Position numbers and translations under genes: made by a program. The notes below the pieces were generated by a model. It had not been told where the DNA came from. It saw only the letters and a list, made by a program, of their open reading frames with translations, and searched no databases. A stretch of DNA of 64,000 bases from JBBRVW01 sp963784645 (lineage in GTDB: Bacteria > Actinomycetota > Actinomycetes > JACCUZ01), in assembly GCA_963784645.1 (NCBI GenBank), contig CAWARY010000005.1:682001-746000 (forward strand), given 5' to 3'. Positions 1-8,823 of the stretch are shown here, piece after piece (the first letter of the stretch is position 1; every line of letters begins with the position of its first letter).

Positions 1-726
1 GAAGAACAGTCCGATCGCGGCGCTCCCGGCTGCGATGCTCTGGCCGTCGATCTTCAGGCCCATCCCGCCGCCGGCCTGCAGGGAAGTGAACGCATTGACC
101 GGGTTCACCGCCTCGAAGAGCAGACCGTCGGGGCCGCCGCCGCTGAACAGGACCGAGAGGCTCAGCGCGCCGAGCAGGATGACCTCGGCGATCAGGGTGA
201 CCCCGAGGACGGCTGCAGCGATGTTGATGTCGTAGTAGCCGAAGGTGGCGATGACCGCGATGCCGATGAGAGCCAGCACGAGCCAGTTCACGTCGATGCC
301 GACCCAACGGTTCAAGGCGTCGTTGGAGAAGTAGGCGAAGATGCCGATCAGGGAGCCCTCGAACACGACGTACGCCATCGTGGCCAGGGCGCCGGACGCC
401 ATGCCCCACACCTGGCCGAGGCCGTGGGTGATGAAGCCGTAGAAGGCGCCGGCCGTCGTGATGTAGCGCGCCATGGCGACGTAGCCGACGGTGAAGAGGG
501 TCAGCACGACAGTGGCCACCAGGTAGCCGGCGGGAGCGCCGGTGCCGTTGCCGTAGCCGACTGCGATGGGCACGTTGCCGGTCATCGCGGTGATCGGTGC
601 GGCGTTCGCCACGGCCATGAACAGCACGCCCATCAGGCCGACGGCGCCGACCTTGAGGTGGTTCTTGGCCGGTGGCGGCGGCGCGTCCGCGGACGCCCCC
701 GGTGTCAGGTTCTCGCTGGTGGTCAC
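1..726 (-). CDS. APC-family amino acid/amine permease (partial, C-terminus beyond window)
   Basis: Integral-membrane transporter of the amino acid-polyamine-organocation family; only the first 242 residues lie in the window and the frame is open to base 1. The GTG start at 724-726 gives a short hydrophilic N-terminus rich in Ala and Pro. It is followed by the APC-like first helix (VGLMGVLFMAVANAAPITAM, containing the unwound 'AxxxPI' segment) and at least four more hydrophobic segments. It diverges from the microcompartment operon starting at 1002. RMM-type loci carry such a permease, so import of 1-amino-2-propanol or a similar amino alcohol is inferred; the substrate is not visible from sequence. 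Confidence 0.85.
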   Translation of the reverse strand, partial: MTTSENLTPGASADAPPPPAKNHLKVGAVGLMGVLFMAVANAAPITAMTGNVPIAVGYGNGTGAPAGYLVATVVLTLFTVGYVAMARYITTAGAFYGFITHGLGQVWGMASGALATMAYVVFEGSLIGIFAYFSNDALNRWVGIDVNWLVLALIGIAVIATFGYYDINIAAAVLGVTLIAEVILLGALSLSVLFSGGGPDGLLFEAVNPVNAFTSLQAGGGMGLKIDGQSIAAGSAAIGLFF

Positions 727-1001
727 AGAGTCACTCCATCTCGGAGCCCATGCCGTTTCACCGGATCCAGGTGGACCGATTGGGCCGGGGCAGCGGAACT
801 GGACGGTCGTCGGCTGTGACGTGAGCCACAGTCGAGGGGAATGGTGGCAGCGAGATCAGGCGCTGACAAGCGACACGGCGAAATGTCCCGCGGGAATTCT
901 CCAACCGTTGACCGGACCGGATGGATCCTGCTAGAAACCATTCAGCAGACCGATAAGCGATTCGGTATGCGGTCCGGTCCGACAGTCCCCGAGGCGGGTG
1001 C
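727..1001. promoter_or_regulatory. Divergent control region of permease and microcompartment operon
   Basis: This 275-bp non-coding gap separates the permease start (726, minus) from the aminotransferase start (1002, plus). An inverted pair GACCGGACC (910-918) and GGTCCGGTC (971-979) lies with 52 bp between the arms. A smaller pair CTGCT/AGCAG (928-932 and 944-948) lies between them. A -35-like TTGACC (908-913) overlaps the left arm, with a poor -10 around 931-937. The GAGGCGGG just before ATG 1002 can serve as ribosome binding site. The HutC-type regulator encoded at 8035 is the obvious candidate to bind here; this is inference. Confidence 0.4.
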
Positions 1002-2304
1002 ATGACCTTCGACTACGGCGAGTTCTCCTTCGCGTCCAAGCAGGAGGTCCTCGACAAGTCCCGGGAGTTCTGGAACCCCGGCAAGACCGACTTCTGGGTG
1101 GAGGCAGGCGTCCCGCTGGTCATCGACCGGCGCGAGGAGTACTTCATCTACGACATGTCAGGCAAGCGCCTGCTCGACGTCCACCTCAACGGCGGCACGT
1201 ACAACCTGGGCCACCGCAACCCCGAGGTCGTCGCGGCCGTCACCCAGGCGATGGCGCACTTCGACATCGGCAACCACCACTTCCCGTCGCTGGCGCGCAC
1301 CGCGCTGGCGGAGGCGCTGGTCGACCTCGGCCCCGGCGGGCCTCACCAAGGTGGTCTACGGCAGCGGTGGCGGCGAGGCCATCGACATCGCCCTGAAGAC
1401 CGCCCGGCACACCACCCAGAAGCGCAAGATCGTCTCGATCATCAAGGCCTACCACGGTCACACCGGGCTGGCGGTCGGCACCGGGGACGACCGGTTCAGC
1501 AAGCTGTTCCTCTCCGACCGGCCGGAGGAGTTCCCGCACGTCCCTTTCAACGACCTCGCCGCGATGGAGGACGCCCTGCGCGGGCGTGACGTGGCGGCCG
1601 TGATCATGGAGACCATCCCGGCCACGTACGGCTTCCCGCTGCCCGACCCGGGCTACCTCGAGGGCGTGAAGTCGCTCTGCGAGCGCTACGACGCTCTGTA
1701 CATCGCCGACGAGGTGCAGACCGGCCTGATGCGCACGGGTGAGCTGTGGGCGATCACCAAGCACGGCATCACGCCGGACATCCTGGTGACCGGCAAGGGG
1801 ATCTCCGGGGGGATGTACCCGATCTCCGCGGTGCTGGTCGGCGAGCACGCCGCCGGGTGGCTGACCGAGGACGGGTTCGGGCACATCTCGACCTTCGGCG
1901 GTGCCGAGCTGGGCTGCATCGCGGCGCTGAAGACGCTGGAGATCTGCACCCGGCCCGAGACCCGGTCGATGGTGCACTACATCTCCGACCTCGTCGGCCG
2001 CGGGCTGCGCGAGATCCAGGCCGACTTCCCGGACTGGTTCGTCGGCATCCGGCAGAACGGTGTCGTGATGGGCCTGGAGTTCGCGCACCCGCAGGGAGCG
2101 AAGTACGTCATGCGCCACCTGTACGAGAACGGCGTCTGGGCGATCTTCTCCACCCTCGACCCACGGGTGCTGCAGTTCAAGCCGGGCATCCTGCTGCGGC
2201 CGGAGCTCTGCGAGGAGCTGCTGGACCGCGCCGAGGTGGCCATCCGCAAGGCCCGTGACGAGGTGCGGCACGGGTCCGCACCCCGAGAGCGGGTGCCGGC
2301 GTGA
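1002..2304 (+). pseudogene. Class-III aminotransferase-fold PLP enzyme, probable amino-alcohol-phosphate phospholyase (one frameshift)
   Basis: Fold-type I PLP enzyme, about 433 residues if the frame is restored. The first frame runs from ATG 1002 to about 1331 (residues 1-110, including LHLNGG-type and GNHHFPS segments). From about 1342 the homologous sequence continues one base later (LTKVVYGSGGGEAIDIALK). One extra base therefore lies in the GC run 1332-1342. The Schiff-base lysine sits in LVTGKGISGG (AAG 1795-1797, about Lys265). The next gene's GTG start overlaps the stop by 4 bp. In amino-alcohol catabolism this family removes phosphate and ammonia from aminopropanol phosphate or ethanolamine phosphate; a true transaminase role is the alternative. 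The frameshift may be real decay or a sequencing error. Confidence 0.8.
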
Positions 2305-3865
2305 ACGAGGTCGTGGCCCAGGTCGAGGCCGCCGGGGTGCCGCGGGCCCGGCAGATGCTCGAGCGGGCCCGCTGGGCGGCCCGGTCGTTCGCGACCTACG
2401 ACCAGGCGACCGTGCTGCGCATCGCCGAGGCTGTCGCCACGGTCGCCGAGTCCAGGGCCGAGTTCTACGCCGAGTGGGCCGTCCGCGAGACCGGCTTCGG
2501 CGTGGTGGCGGACAAGGCCGTCAAGAACCGGCTCTGCTCCCGCGGGATCGTCGATGCGTACCGCGAGGACGACTTCGTGACGCCGCGGGTGGACACCGGC
2601 ACGCAAGATGGTCGAGGTGCCCGCGGCCGGCCGGCGTCGTCCTGGCGCTCACGCCGTCGACGAACCCGGTCTGCACCGTCTACTTCAAGATCCTGCTGGC
2701 GTTGCTCACGCGCAACGCCGTCGTCATCAGTCCGCACCCGTTCGCCAAGGAGTGCTGCGCCGACGCGGCGCGCGTGCTCGGCGAGGCTGCGGTGGCGGCC
2801 GGGGCACCCGACGGCGTCGTCCAGGTCGTCGACGAGCCCTCGGTCCCCTTGATCGATGCGCTGATGACCGACGAGCGCACCGACGTCATCCTCGCCACCG
2901 GGGGCGTCCCCGTGGTGCGCGCCGCCTACTCGTCCGGCAACCCGGCGATCGGGGTCGGGCCCGGCAACGTCCCGGTACTCGTGGACGCCACTGCCGACCT
3001 GCGCCGCGCGGCGGAGAAGCTGGTGGCCAGCAAGGCCTTCGACAACTCGATCCTGTGCACGAACGAGAGCGTGCTCATCGTCGAGGAGTCGGTCGCCGAC
3101 CAGCTGCTGCGAGAGATGGGCCGGCACGGCGCTCACCTGCTCTCGGACGACGACCGCGACAGGGTCCGGGACACGGTGTTCCCCGGTGGCCGGTTCGACA
3201 CCTCACTGGTCGGTCGGTCCGCCACCGAGGTGGCCGCCAAGGCCGGCATCCGGGTGCCGGGCCGGACCCGCGTGCTGCTCGCGCCGTTCGACCTCGCCGT
3301 CGACGAGGAGCCCCTGGCCCACGAGAAGCTGCTTCCGGTGCTCGGTGTCGTCCGCGTGCCCAGCGTGCGCCGAGGCATCCGGACCGCCGTCGCCGTGCTG
3401 CGGATCGGGGGAGCCGGTCACTCCGCCGTCGTGCACAGCACCGACCCGCGCACGGTGATGGCCTACGCCGCCGCCGTGCGCGTCCTGCGGGTCACCGTCA
3501 ACGAGGGCGGCAGCACGGGCAGCGCCGGCTTCAGCACCCACCTGGCGCCGTCCATGACGATCGGCACCGGTTTCGTGGGCAGGAGCTCGCTGGGGGAGAA
3601 CCTCGAGCCGCGCCACCTGGTCAACTGGACCCGGCTCGCGTACAGCACCGACGTGTCCGAGTCGCTGCCGTCCTTCGAGGGACTGGTGCCGTGGCGGGCC
3701 CCGCTGGGCGCCGTCCCGCCCTACCCGGAGGCGAGCAACCTGCCGCGCACCGACGACGGTGCACGTTCCCTGCCCGACGCGTCCGCCGGTGGTGAGACCG
3801 GCGAGCTCCGCGAGGAGCTGCGCCGACTCATCCTCGAGGAGCTCACCACGATGATCAAGGGCTGA
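2301..3865 (+). pseudogene. CoA-acylating propionaldehyde dehydrogenase, PduP/EutE-like, microcompartment-targeted (two frameshifts)
   Basis: Converts an aldehyde, probably propionaldehyde, to acyl-CoA inside the microcompartment. It starts at GTG 2301, overlapping the previous stop (GTGA). The frame changes twice within about 20 bp. An extra C at 2604 precedes the KMVEV segment, and an extra C at 2620 precedes PRPAGVVLALTPSTNP. With both removed the product is about 520 residues. The catalytic cysteine lies in FDNSILCTNE (TGC 3056-3058, about Cys252). The last 20 residues (ELREELRRLILEELTTMIKG) form an amphipathic helix after a Gly/Ser-rich linker, the hallmark of an encapsulation peptide. 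Everything apart from the two insertions is open, so decay is recent or the insertions are sequence errors. Confidence 0.83.
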
Positions 3866-3866
3866 C

Positions 3867-4463
3867 ATGGCCGAGCTGAGGTCCTTCATCTTCCTCGACC
3901 AGCTGCAGCCGCAGACCATGTGCTACCTCGGCACATGGATCAAGGGCAGCCTGCCGAGGTCGGACATGGCGGCCCAGATCATCGAGGTCGCACCAGGCCT
4001 CGACATCGAGCCGCTGACCGACGTCGCGCTGAAGAACACCGAGGTGCAGGCCGGGATGCTGGTCGTCGAGCGGCAGTACGGCTACCTCGAGATCCACTCG
4101 CGGTCGACCGAGGCGGTGCGCTCGGCCAGCGCAGCGGTGCTCGACGCGCTGGACGCCACCGCCGCCGACGCGACGCGGCCGACCGTGCTCGCCGCGCAGG
4201 TGGTGTCCCGCCTGGACGCCCAGCACGCGTTCCTCATCAACCGCAACAAGGTCGGTTCGATGGCGCTGCCGGGCGAGTCGCTGTTCGTGATGGAGATGCA
4301 GCCCGCCTCCTACGCGATCCTCGCCACCAACGAGGCGGAGAAGGCGGCCGCGATCAAGGTCGTCGACTACCGGATGATCGGAGCGACCGGCCGGGTGTAC
4401 CTCACCGGTGCGGAGGCCGACGTGCGAGCAGCCGCCGAGGCAGCCGAGGCGGCGTTGTCATGA
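3867..4463 (+). CDS. Tandem-domain (BMC-T) microcompartment shell protein
   Basis: Shell trimer protein of 198 residues with two successive BMC folds. Each fold has a basic 'EVAPGL' type strand and a DVALKNTEVQAG- or YRMIGATGRVYLTGA-like segment. It starts 1 bp after the dehydrogenase stop and its own stop overlaps the next ATG (ATGA), so it is in the operon. BMC-T proteins form pseudohexameric facet tiles, often with larger pores for cofactors. It is paralogous to the second BMC-T at 5500, with which it shares the order of motifs (ERQ-GVLEVH/ERQYGYLEIH and HAFLINRNKVGSM/HAVIVNRNRQASM). In position it matches the BMC-T beside the aldehyde dehydrogenase in mycobacterial RMM loci. Confidence 0.9.
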   Translation: MAELRSFIFLDQLQPQTMCYLGTWIKGSLPRSDMAAQIIEVAPGLDIEPLTDVALKNTEVQAGMLVVERQYGYLEIHSRSTEAVRSASAAVLDALDATAADATRPTVLAAQVVSRLDAQHAFLINRNKVGSMALPGESLFVMEMQPASYAILATNEAEKAAAIKVVDYRMIGATGRVYLTGAEADVRAAAEAAEAALS

Positions 4464-4922
4464 GCGGTGAGAGTCTGGCCGGGCTGGGACCGGACGAGCT
4501 GCGCGCGATGGTGCGTGAGGTCCTGCGCGATGTCCTGCCCGCGGCCGTCACCGCCCGCCGGACCACCGACGGACCCGTCCCCGAGCACGTCGTGCTGCGC
4601 ACCGACGGCGACCTGGACGCCCTGCTCCGCCGGGTGGCGGCGCAGTGCGCGGACCCGGCCCGCCGAGAGGCGATCCACGAGGGCCGGCACGGCTTCCGGC
4701 TCGCCGCGGGCGACGCCGTGACCACGACGGCGGGCCCGGCGGCAGCTCCGGCCGCTCGCACCGAGCGTCGTGCGGGTGGAGCGCGGAGCGGTCACCGAGC
4801 GTGCGGTGCGGCGGGCGGCCGCTGACGGCGCCCGGCTGGTGCTCGGGGCGCGCGCCGTCATGACCCCGTTGGCCCGGGACCGGGCTCGCGCCCTGGGAGT
4901 CCCCGTCGAGAAGGAGAGCTGA
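4460..4922 (+). pseudogene. Orphan microcompartment-associated protein with N-terminal encapsulation-like helix (frameshifted)
   Basis: A protein of about 153 residues that I cannot assign to a named family. ATG 4460 overlaps the BMC-T stop and the TGA at 4920-4922 overlaps the next ATG, so the gene exactly fills the gap between two shell genes. Residues 5-26 (from SLAGLGPDELRAMVREVLRD) look like an encapsulation peptide. An Ala/Pro-rich linker follows. The frame must shift by one base near 4757 to reach a conserved-looking C-terminal block (VVRVERGAVTERAVRRAA, LVLGARAVMTPLARDRAR, ending VEKES). The linker is low complexity, so the exact shift point is uncertain. Two separate small proteins are possible but less likely, since no good start precedes the second block. 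Confidence 0.6.
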
Positions 4923-5164
4923 TGCTCAAGGCGACTGTCGTCGGCAACGTATGGGCGACCAAGAAGGTCGACGGTCTGCCCAACGGCGCATTCCTCGAGG
5001 TGCAGGTGGAGGACGGCGGGCAACGGCTCGTGGCCTTCGACGTGCTCGGCAGCGGCGTCGGCGAGCACGTGCTCGTCGCCACCGGCTCGGTGGCCGCCGC
5101 GTACTTCCCCGACCCGCACCCGCCGGTGGATGCGCTGGTCATCGGATCGATCGACGAGGCGTGA
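4922..5164 (+). CDS. BMC-P (EutN/CcmL-type) pentameric vertex protein
   Basis: An 80-residue member of the EutN/CcmL family, which caps the vertices of the polyhedral shell as pentamers. The start MLKATVVGNVWATKKVDGL carries the family's opening strand and 'G-xx-WATKK' pattern, and the core has VAFDVLGSGVGEHVLVATGSVAA. The length is typical (80-100 residues). It starts on the last base of the preceding stop (TGATG) and is followed by 45 bp and a strong AAGGAG site before the BMC-H gene. Only one BMC-P gene is present in the locus. Confidence 0.92.
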   Translation: MLKATVVGNVWATKKVDGLPNGAFLEVQVEDGGQRLVAFDVLGSGVGEHVLVATGSVAAAYFPDPHPPVDALVIGSIDEA

Positions 5165-5209
5165 CCCGCACGTCCTGATAGACATACGACACGAAGGAGT
5201 GAGCCGGAG

Positions 5210-5503
5210 ATGGCGAACAACAACAACGCGATCGGCATGATCGAGACCAAGGGGTACGTTGCGGCGCTCGCTGCCGCCGACGCCATGGTCAAGGCGGCCA
5301 ACGTCACGATCGTCGGGCGCACGGAGGTCGGTGACGGGCTGGTGGCCGTCACGATCGTCGGGGACGTGGGCGCCGTGAAGGCCGCCACCGAGGCCGGCGC
5401 CGAGACCGCTGGCCAGGTGGGCGAGCTGGTGTCCGTGCACGTCATCCCGCGCCCGCACGGCGAGCTCGGCCGGTACTTCGACACCTCCGGACCGGAGGCG
5501 TGA
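5210..5503 (+). CDS. BMC-H hexameric shell protein (PduA/CcmK-type)
   Basis: A 97-residue single-domain shell protein forming the hexameric facet tiles. It contains the canonical segments AIGMIETKGYVAALAAADAM, AANVTIVGRTEVGDGLVAV and VGAVKAATEAGAE. The pore loop corresponds to TEVGDG instead of the K-I-G-S-G-type loop of PduA, adding acidic residues near the pore. A GAAGGAG ribosome binding site lies 8 bp before ATG 5210. Its stop overlaps the GTG of the second BMC-T gene. This is the only BMC-H here, so it should be the main facet protein. Confidence 0.93.
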   Translation: MANNNNAIGMIETKGYVAALAAADAMVKAANVTIVGRTEVGDGLVAVTIVGDVGAVKAATEAGAETAGQVGELVSVHVIPRPHGELGRYFDTSGPEA

Positions 5504-6198
5504 CGACGGGTCACACCGGCCGCGCAGCGGAGATGCCGGGCGTGACCGGGACCGAGCTGCGCGTCTACCTCCTGCTCGAGGACCTGCAGCGCCAGTTCGC
5601 GGCTTATCTCGCGACGCCCACCAGGGCCCGTGGCTACCCGCCGTTCGAGGGTCAGCACTCCCTCATCGTCGAGGTTGCGCCCGGGTTGGCCATCGAGCGG
5701 GTCATCGACCTCGCGCTGCGGGCGGTACCGTCCGTCGAGCCGGGCATCCTCTTCGTCGAGCGCCAGTTCGGCGTCCTCGAGGTGCACGGGGCCGACCTCG
5801 ACGACGTCCGGCGTGCAGGGAAGGCCATCCTCGACGGGCTCGGGGCCTCGGCCGGGGACCAGCTGCGACCACACATCCTCTACAGCGACGTCATCGAGGA
5901 CATCACCGACCAGCACGCCGTGATCGTGAACAGGAACCGGCAGGCGTCGATGGTCATGCCCGGCGAGACGCTGCTCGTCTACGAGATGACACCGGCGCTG
6001 TTCGCGACGGTTGCGGCGAACGCTGCCGAGAAGGTCGCGCCGGGTGTCACCCTCGTCGACGTGTCGATGATCGGCGCGGCCGGTCGGGTCTACATGGCCG
6101 GGTCGACCCCGGACGTGATCCGGGCGAGGGACGAGATCACCCGGGTGCTCGGTGAGATCGAGGGCCGCGGACACGGGCCCGGCGGCGGGCGGACATGA
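5500..6198 (+). CDS. Second tandem-domain (BMC-T) microcompartment shell protein
   Basis: A 232-residue BMC-T paralogue of the protein at 3867, with longer N- and C-terminal tails. Residues 1-20 form a short polar lead before GTELRVYLLLEDLQRQFAAY. The C-terminus ends in a Gly/His/Arg-rich tail. Two BMC domains are visible (around residues 45-115 and 125-220), each with the 'VEVAPGL' or 'VDVSMIGAAGRVYMAG' element. GTG 5500 overlaps the BMC-H stop and its stop overlaps the kinase ATG. Two distinct BMC-T proteins with one BMC-H and one BMC-P is the shell inventory I recall for mycobacterial RMM. Confidence 0.9.
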   Translation: MTTGHTGRAAEMPGVTGTELRVYLLLEDLQRQFAAYLATPTRARGYPPFEGQHSLIVEVAPGLAIERVIDLALRAVPSVEPGILFVERQFGVLEVHGADLDDVRRAGKAILDGLGASAGDQLRPHILYSDVIEDITDQHAVIVNRNRQASMVMPGETLLVYEMTPALFATVAANAAEKVAPGVTLVDVSMIGAAGRVYMAGSTPDVIRARDEITRVLGEIEGRGHGPGGGRT

Positions 6199-7205
6199 GT
6201 GTCCATGACCTCTCGGCGGACGACGTCGCCGCGCGACTCGATCCGGTGGCGCGGCGCGCTCTGGCCGAGTACGGCGTGCCGTCCGGTGCGACCCTGACGC
6301 TGCTGAACGTGAGCGAGAACGCCACCTACGCCGTCGACGACCCGGCGAGCGGGCAGCGGACGGTGCTGCGGATCCATCGGCACGGCTACCACGACGGCGC
6401 CGCGATCGAGTCCGAGCTGGCCTGGCTGGACGCTCTGCGCGAGGAGGCCGGAGTGCGTACGCCGCACGTCCTGCCCACTCCTGATGGTCGCCGGCTGCTC
6501 GCGATGGACGAGGACGGCTCGCCGGACCCCCGGCACGTGGTGCACTTCGAGTGGCTGCCCGGCTCCGAGCCGACGCCGGCCGACGAGGGGCTGTCGGGGT
6601 CCTTCGAGCTCCTGGGTGCGCTGACCGCGCGCATGCATGAGCACGCCCGTAGCTGGAGGAGGCCTGAGGGCTTCCGCCGGTTCGCCTGGGACTACGACGG
6701 TGCTTTCGGGGCGTCGGCGCGCTGGGGACGCTGGCAGGACGGCATCGCCGTCGGTGCCGCCGAGCGCGAGGTGCTCGGGCGGCTCGACGACATCCTGCGC
6801 ACCCGGCTGGCCCGGTTCGGCGTCGGTGCCGAGCGCTACGGACTGGTGCACGCCGACCTGCGCCTGGCCAACCTGCTGGTCGACGGCGACTCGACGTACG
6901 TGATCGACTTCGACGACTGCGGCCTCGGTTGGTTCCTCTATGACTTCGGCGCCGCGGTGAGCTTCTTCGAGCACGATCCGCGGGTGCCCGAGCTCGCCGA
7001 CGCCTGGGTCCGGGGCTATCGCAGCGTGCGTCCGCTGCCCGTCGAGGACGAGGCCGAGATCCCGATGTTCGTGATGATGCGCCGCCTGCTCCTGGTCGCC
7101 TGGATCGGGTCGCACTCCGGCACCGAGCTGGCACAGTCGATGGGCGCCGAGTACACCGCCGTCAGCTGCGACCTCGCCGAGCACTACCTCGCGCAGTTCG
7201 GCTGA
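6195..7205 (+). CDS. APH-family kinase, probable amino-alcohol kinase
   Basis: A 336-residue protein of the aminoglycoside/choline phosphotransferase superfamily. The catalytic loop is HADLRLANLL (catalytic Asp about residue 221) and the metal-binding element is DFDDCG (from about 238). In this locus it should phosphorylate 1-amino-2-propanol (or ethanolamine) with ATP, giving the substrate for the PLP enzyme at 1002. Start ATG 6195 overlaps the BMC-T stop by 4 bp. A resistance kinase role is unlikely given the operon. A 41-bp gap follows before the SDR gene. Confidence 0.82.
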   Translation: MSVHDLSADDVAARLDPVARRALAEYGVPSGATLTLLNVSENATYAVDDPASGQRTVLRIHRHGYHDGAAIESELAWLDALREEAGVRTPHVLPTPDGRRLLAMDEDGSPDPRHVVHFEWLPGSEPTPADEGLSGSFELLGALTARMHEHARSWRRPEGFRRFAWDYDGAFGASARWGRWQDGIAVGAAEREVLGRLDDILRTRLARFGVGAERYGLVHADLRLANLLVDGDSTYVIDFDDCGLGWFLYDFGAAVSFFEHDPRVPELADAWVRGYRSVRPLPVEDEAEIPMFVMMRRLLLVAWIGSHSGTELAQSMGAEYTAVSCDLAEHYLAQFG

Positions 7206-7246
7206 CGGGCCGAAGACCTTGACCCGACACACAGGCAGGGGAACAG

Positions 7247-8032
7247 GTGATGTTCACATCGTTTGAGGGCCGGCGCGTCGTCGTGACCGGAGGCAGCAAG
7301 GGCATCGGCAAGGGCATCGCCCGGGTCTTCGCCCGTTCGGGCGCCGACGTGCTCGTGGTCGCGAGGGACGCAGCCGCGCTGACCGCTGCGGCTGCCGACA
7401 TCGGCGCGGAGGGCGACGGCAGGGTGGAGACGCTGGCGGCCGACGTCTCCACCGTCGCGGGCTGCCGCGAGCTGGCCGAGGCCGCGGTGCAGCGCCTCGG
7501 CGGTATCGACGTCCTGTGCGCCAACGCCGGGATCTTCCCGGACAAGGCGTTCATCGACCTGACCGAGGCGGACGTGGACGCGGTCTTCGCGCTCAACGTC
7601 AAGGGCACGATGTTCTCCGTGCAGGCCTGCCTCCCGGCCCTCGAGGCCAGCGGTCATGGCCGGGTGGTCGTGACGTCGTCCATCACCGGCCCGATCACCG
7701 GCTACCCCGGCTGGTCCCACTACGGCGCCAGCAAGGCGGCCCAGCTGGGTTTCCTGCGCACGGCGGCCATCGAGCTCGCCCCCCGGAAGGTGACCATCAA
7801 CGCCGTCATGCCCGGCAACATCGCCACCGAAGGGCTGGCCGAGATGGGTGCGGACTACATCCGGGAGACCGAGGCCGTCATCCCGCAGCACCGCCTCGGC
7901 AGCGTCGACGACATCGGCTACGCCGCGCTGTTCTTCGCCTCCGACCAGGCGGCGTTCGTCACAGGTCAGACCCTGGTGGTCGACGGCGGTCAGGTGCTGC
8001 CCGAGTCGCCCGCGGCGCTGGCCGGGATCTAG
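7247..8032 (+). CDS. SDR-family dehydrogenase, probable 1-amino-2-propanol dehydrogenase
   Basis: A 261-residue short-chain dehydrogenase/reductase. It shows the dinucleotide motif TGGSKGIG (about residues 13-20), NAG (about 92-94), the catalytic Ser in VVTSS and the YGASK catalytic Tyr/Lys pair, plus the C-terminal VTGQTLVVDGG. An S-(+)-1-amino-2-propanol dehydrogenase of this fold has been characterised from the mycobacterial RMM locus. The same activity, interconverting aminopropanol and aminoacetone, is inferred here from context. It could epimerise the stereoisomer that the kinase does not accept. The start has a modest CAGGGGAA site. Confidence 0.83.
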   Translation: MMFTSFEGRRVVVTGGSKGIGKGIARVFARSGADVLVVARDAAALTAAAADIGAEGDGRVETLAADVSTVAGCRELAEAAVQRLGGIDVLCANAGIFPDKAFIDLTEADVDAVFALNVKGTMFSVQACLPALEASGHGRVVVTSSITGPITGYPGWSHYGASKAAQLGFLRTAAIELAPRKVTINAVMPGNIATEGLAEMGADYIRETEAVIPQHRLGSVDDIGYAALFFASDQAAFVTGQTLVVDGGQVLPESPAALAGI

Positions 8033-8034
8033 CT

Positions 8035-8823
8035 GTGACCGAGTCCGCGATCGGACGGGCGGCCGAGGAGGTGCGCCGCTGCTTGCTCGACGAGATCAGC
8101 CAGGGTCAGCTGCGCCCCGGGGAGCGGCTCGGGGCGGAGCGCGACCTGGCGGTGCGGCTCGGCGTCAGCCGCTCGACCGTGCGGCAGGCACTGGCCTCGC
8201 TCGAGGCGAACGGTGTCGTCCGGCGCGTGCCAGGTCGCGGAGGCGGAACCTTTGTGCGCCAGCAGAAGGTGGAGCGTGACCTCTCGCAGGTGGTGGGGGT
8301 GCCGGCCCTGCTCCGTCAGCAGGGCATGACGGCGGGGTCGCGCGTCGTGAGTACCCAGATGGTCGTTGCCGACGAGGAGACCGCCGCCGCGCTCGGCCTC
8401 CCACCAGGTGGCTACGTCTTCGACGTCGTCCGGATCCGGCTCGCCGACGGCACGCCGATCTCGCTCGAGCACGCGCGGCTGCCGGCGGAGCGGTTTCCCG
8501 GGCTGCTCGACCAGCCGCTGGGGGGCTCGCTGTACGAGCTGCTGGAGCAGCGGTACGGGACCGCGCCCGGCGAGGCCGTGGAGCACATCGAGGTGGTGTC
8601 CGCAGGCGAGGACGAGGCATCGATCCTCGGCGTCGAGCCGGGCTCGCCGTTGCTGTCGATCACCCGCACGACGCAGGACGGCGGCGGGCAGGCGTTCGAG
8701 CACTCGCACGACCTCTTCCGGGCGGACCGCACGACGATCACGGTTCGCACGCCGGCGGCGACACCCGCCCCGGGCGGCGTCCACGGTCGGGTGGTCCAGC
8801 TGCGCCCGCGTGGCTCACGGTGA
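8035..8823 (+). CDS. GntR/HutC-family transcriptional regulator
   Basis: A 262-residue regulator. It has an N-terminal winged helix (RLGVSRSTVRQALASLEANG, about residues 40-60, followed by RVPGRGGGTFV) and a C-terminal UTRA ligand-binding domain (AALGLPPGGYVFDVVRIRL through TRTTQDGGG). GTG 8035 lies 2 bp after the SDR stop; its own stop overlaps the next GTG. HutC-type proteins sense small metabolites. Autoregulation and control of the divergent permease/BMC promoter at 727-1001 is the natural hypothesis. Confidence 0.9.
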   Translation: MTESAIGRAAEEVRRCLLDEISQGQLRPGERLGAERDLAVRLGVSRSTVRQALASLEANGVVRRVPGRGGGTFVRQQKVERDLSQVVGVPALLRQQGMTAGSRVVSTQMVVADEETAAALGLPPGGYVFDVVRIRLADGTPISLEHARLPAERFPGLLDQPLGGSLYELLEQRYGTAPGEAVEHIEVVSAGEDEASILGVEPGSPLLSITRTTQDGGGQAFEHSHDLFRADRTTITVRTPAATPAPGGVHGRVVQLRPRGSR

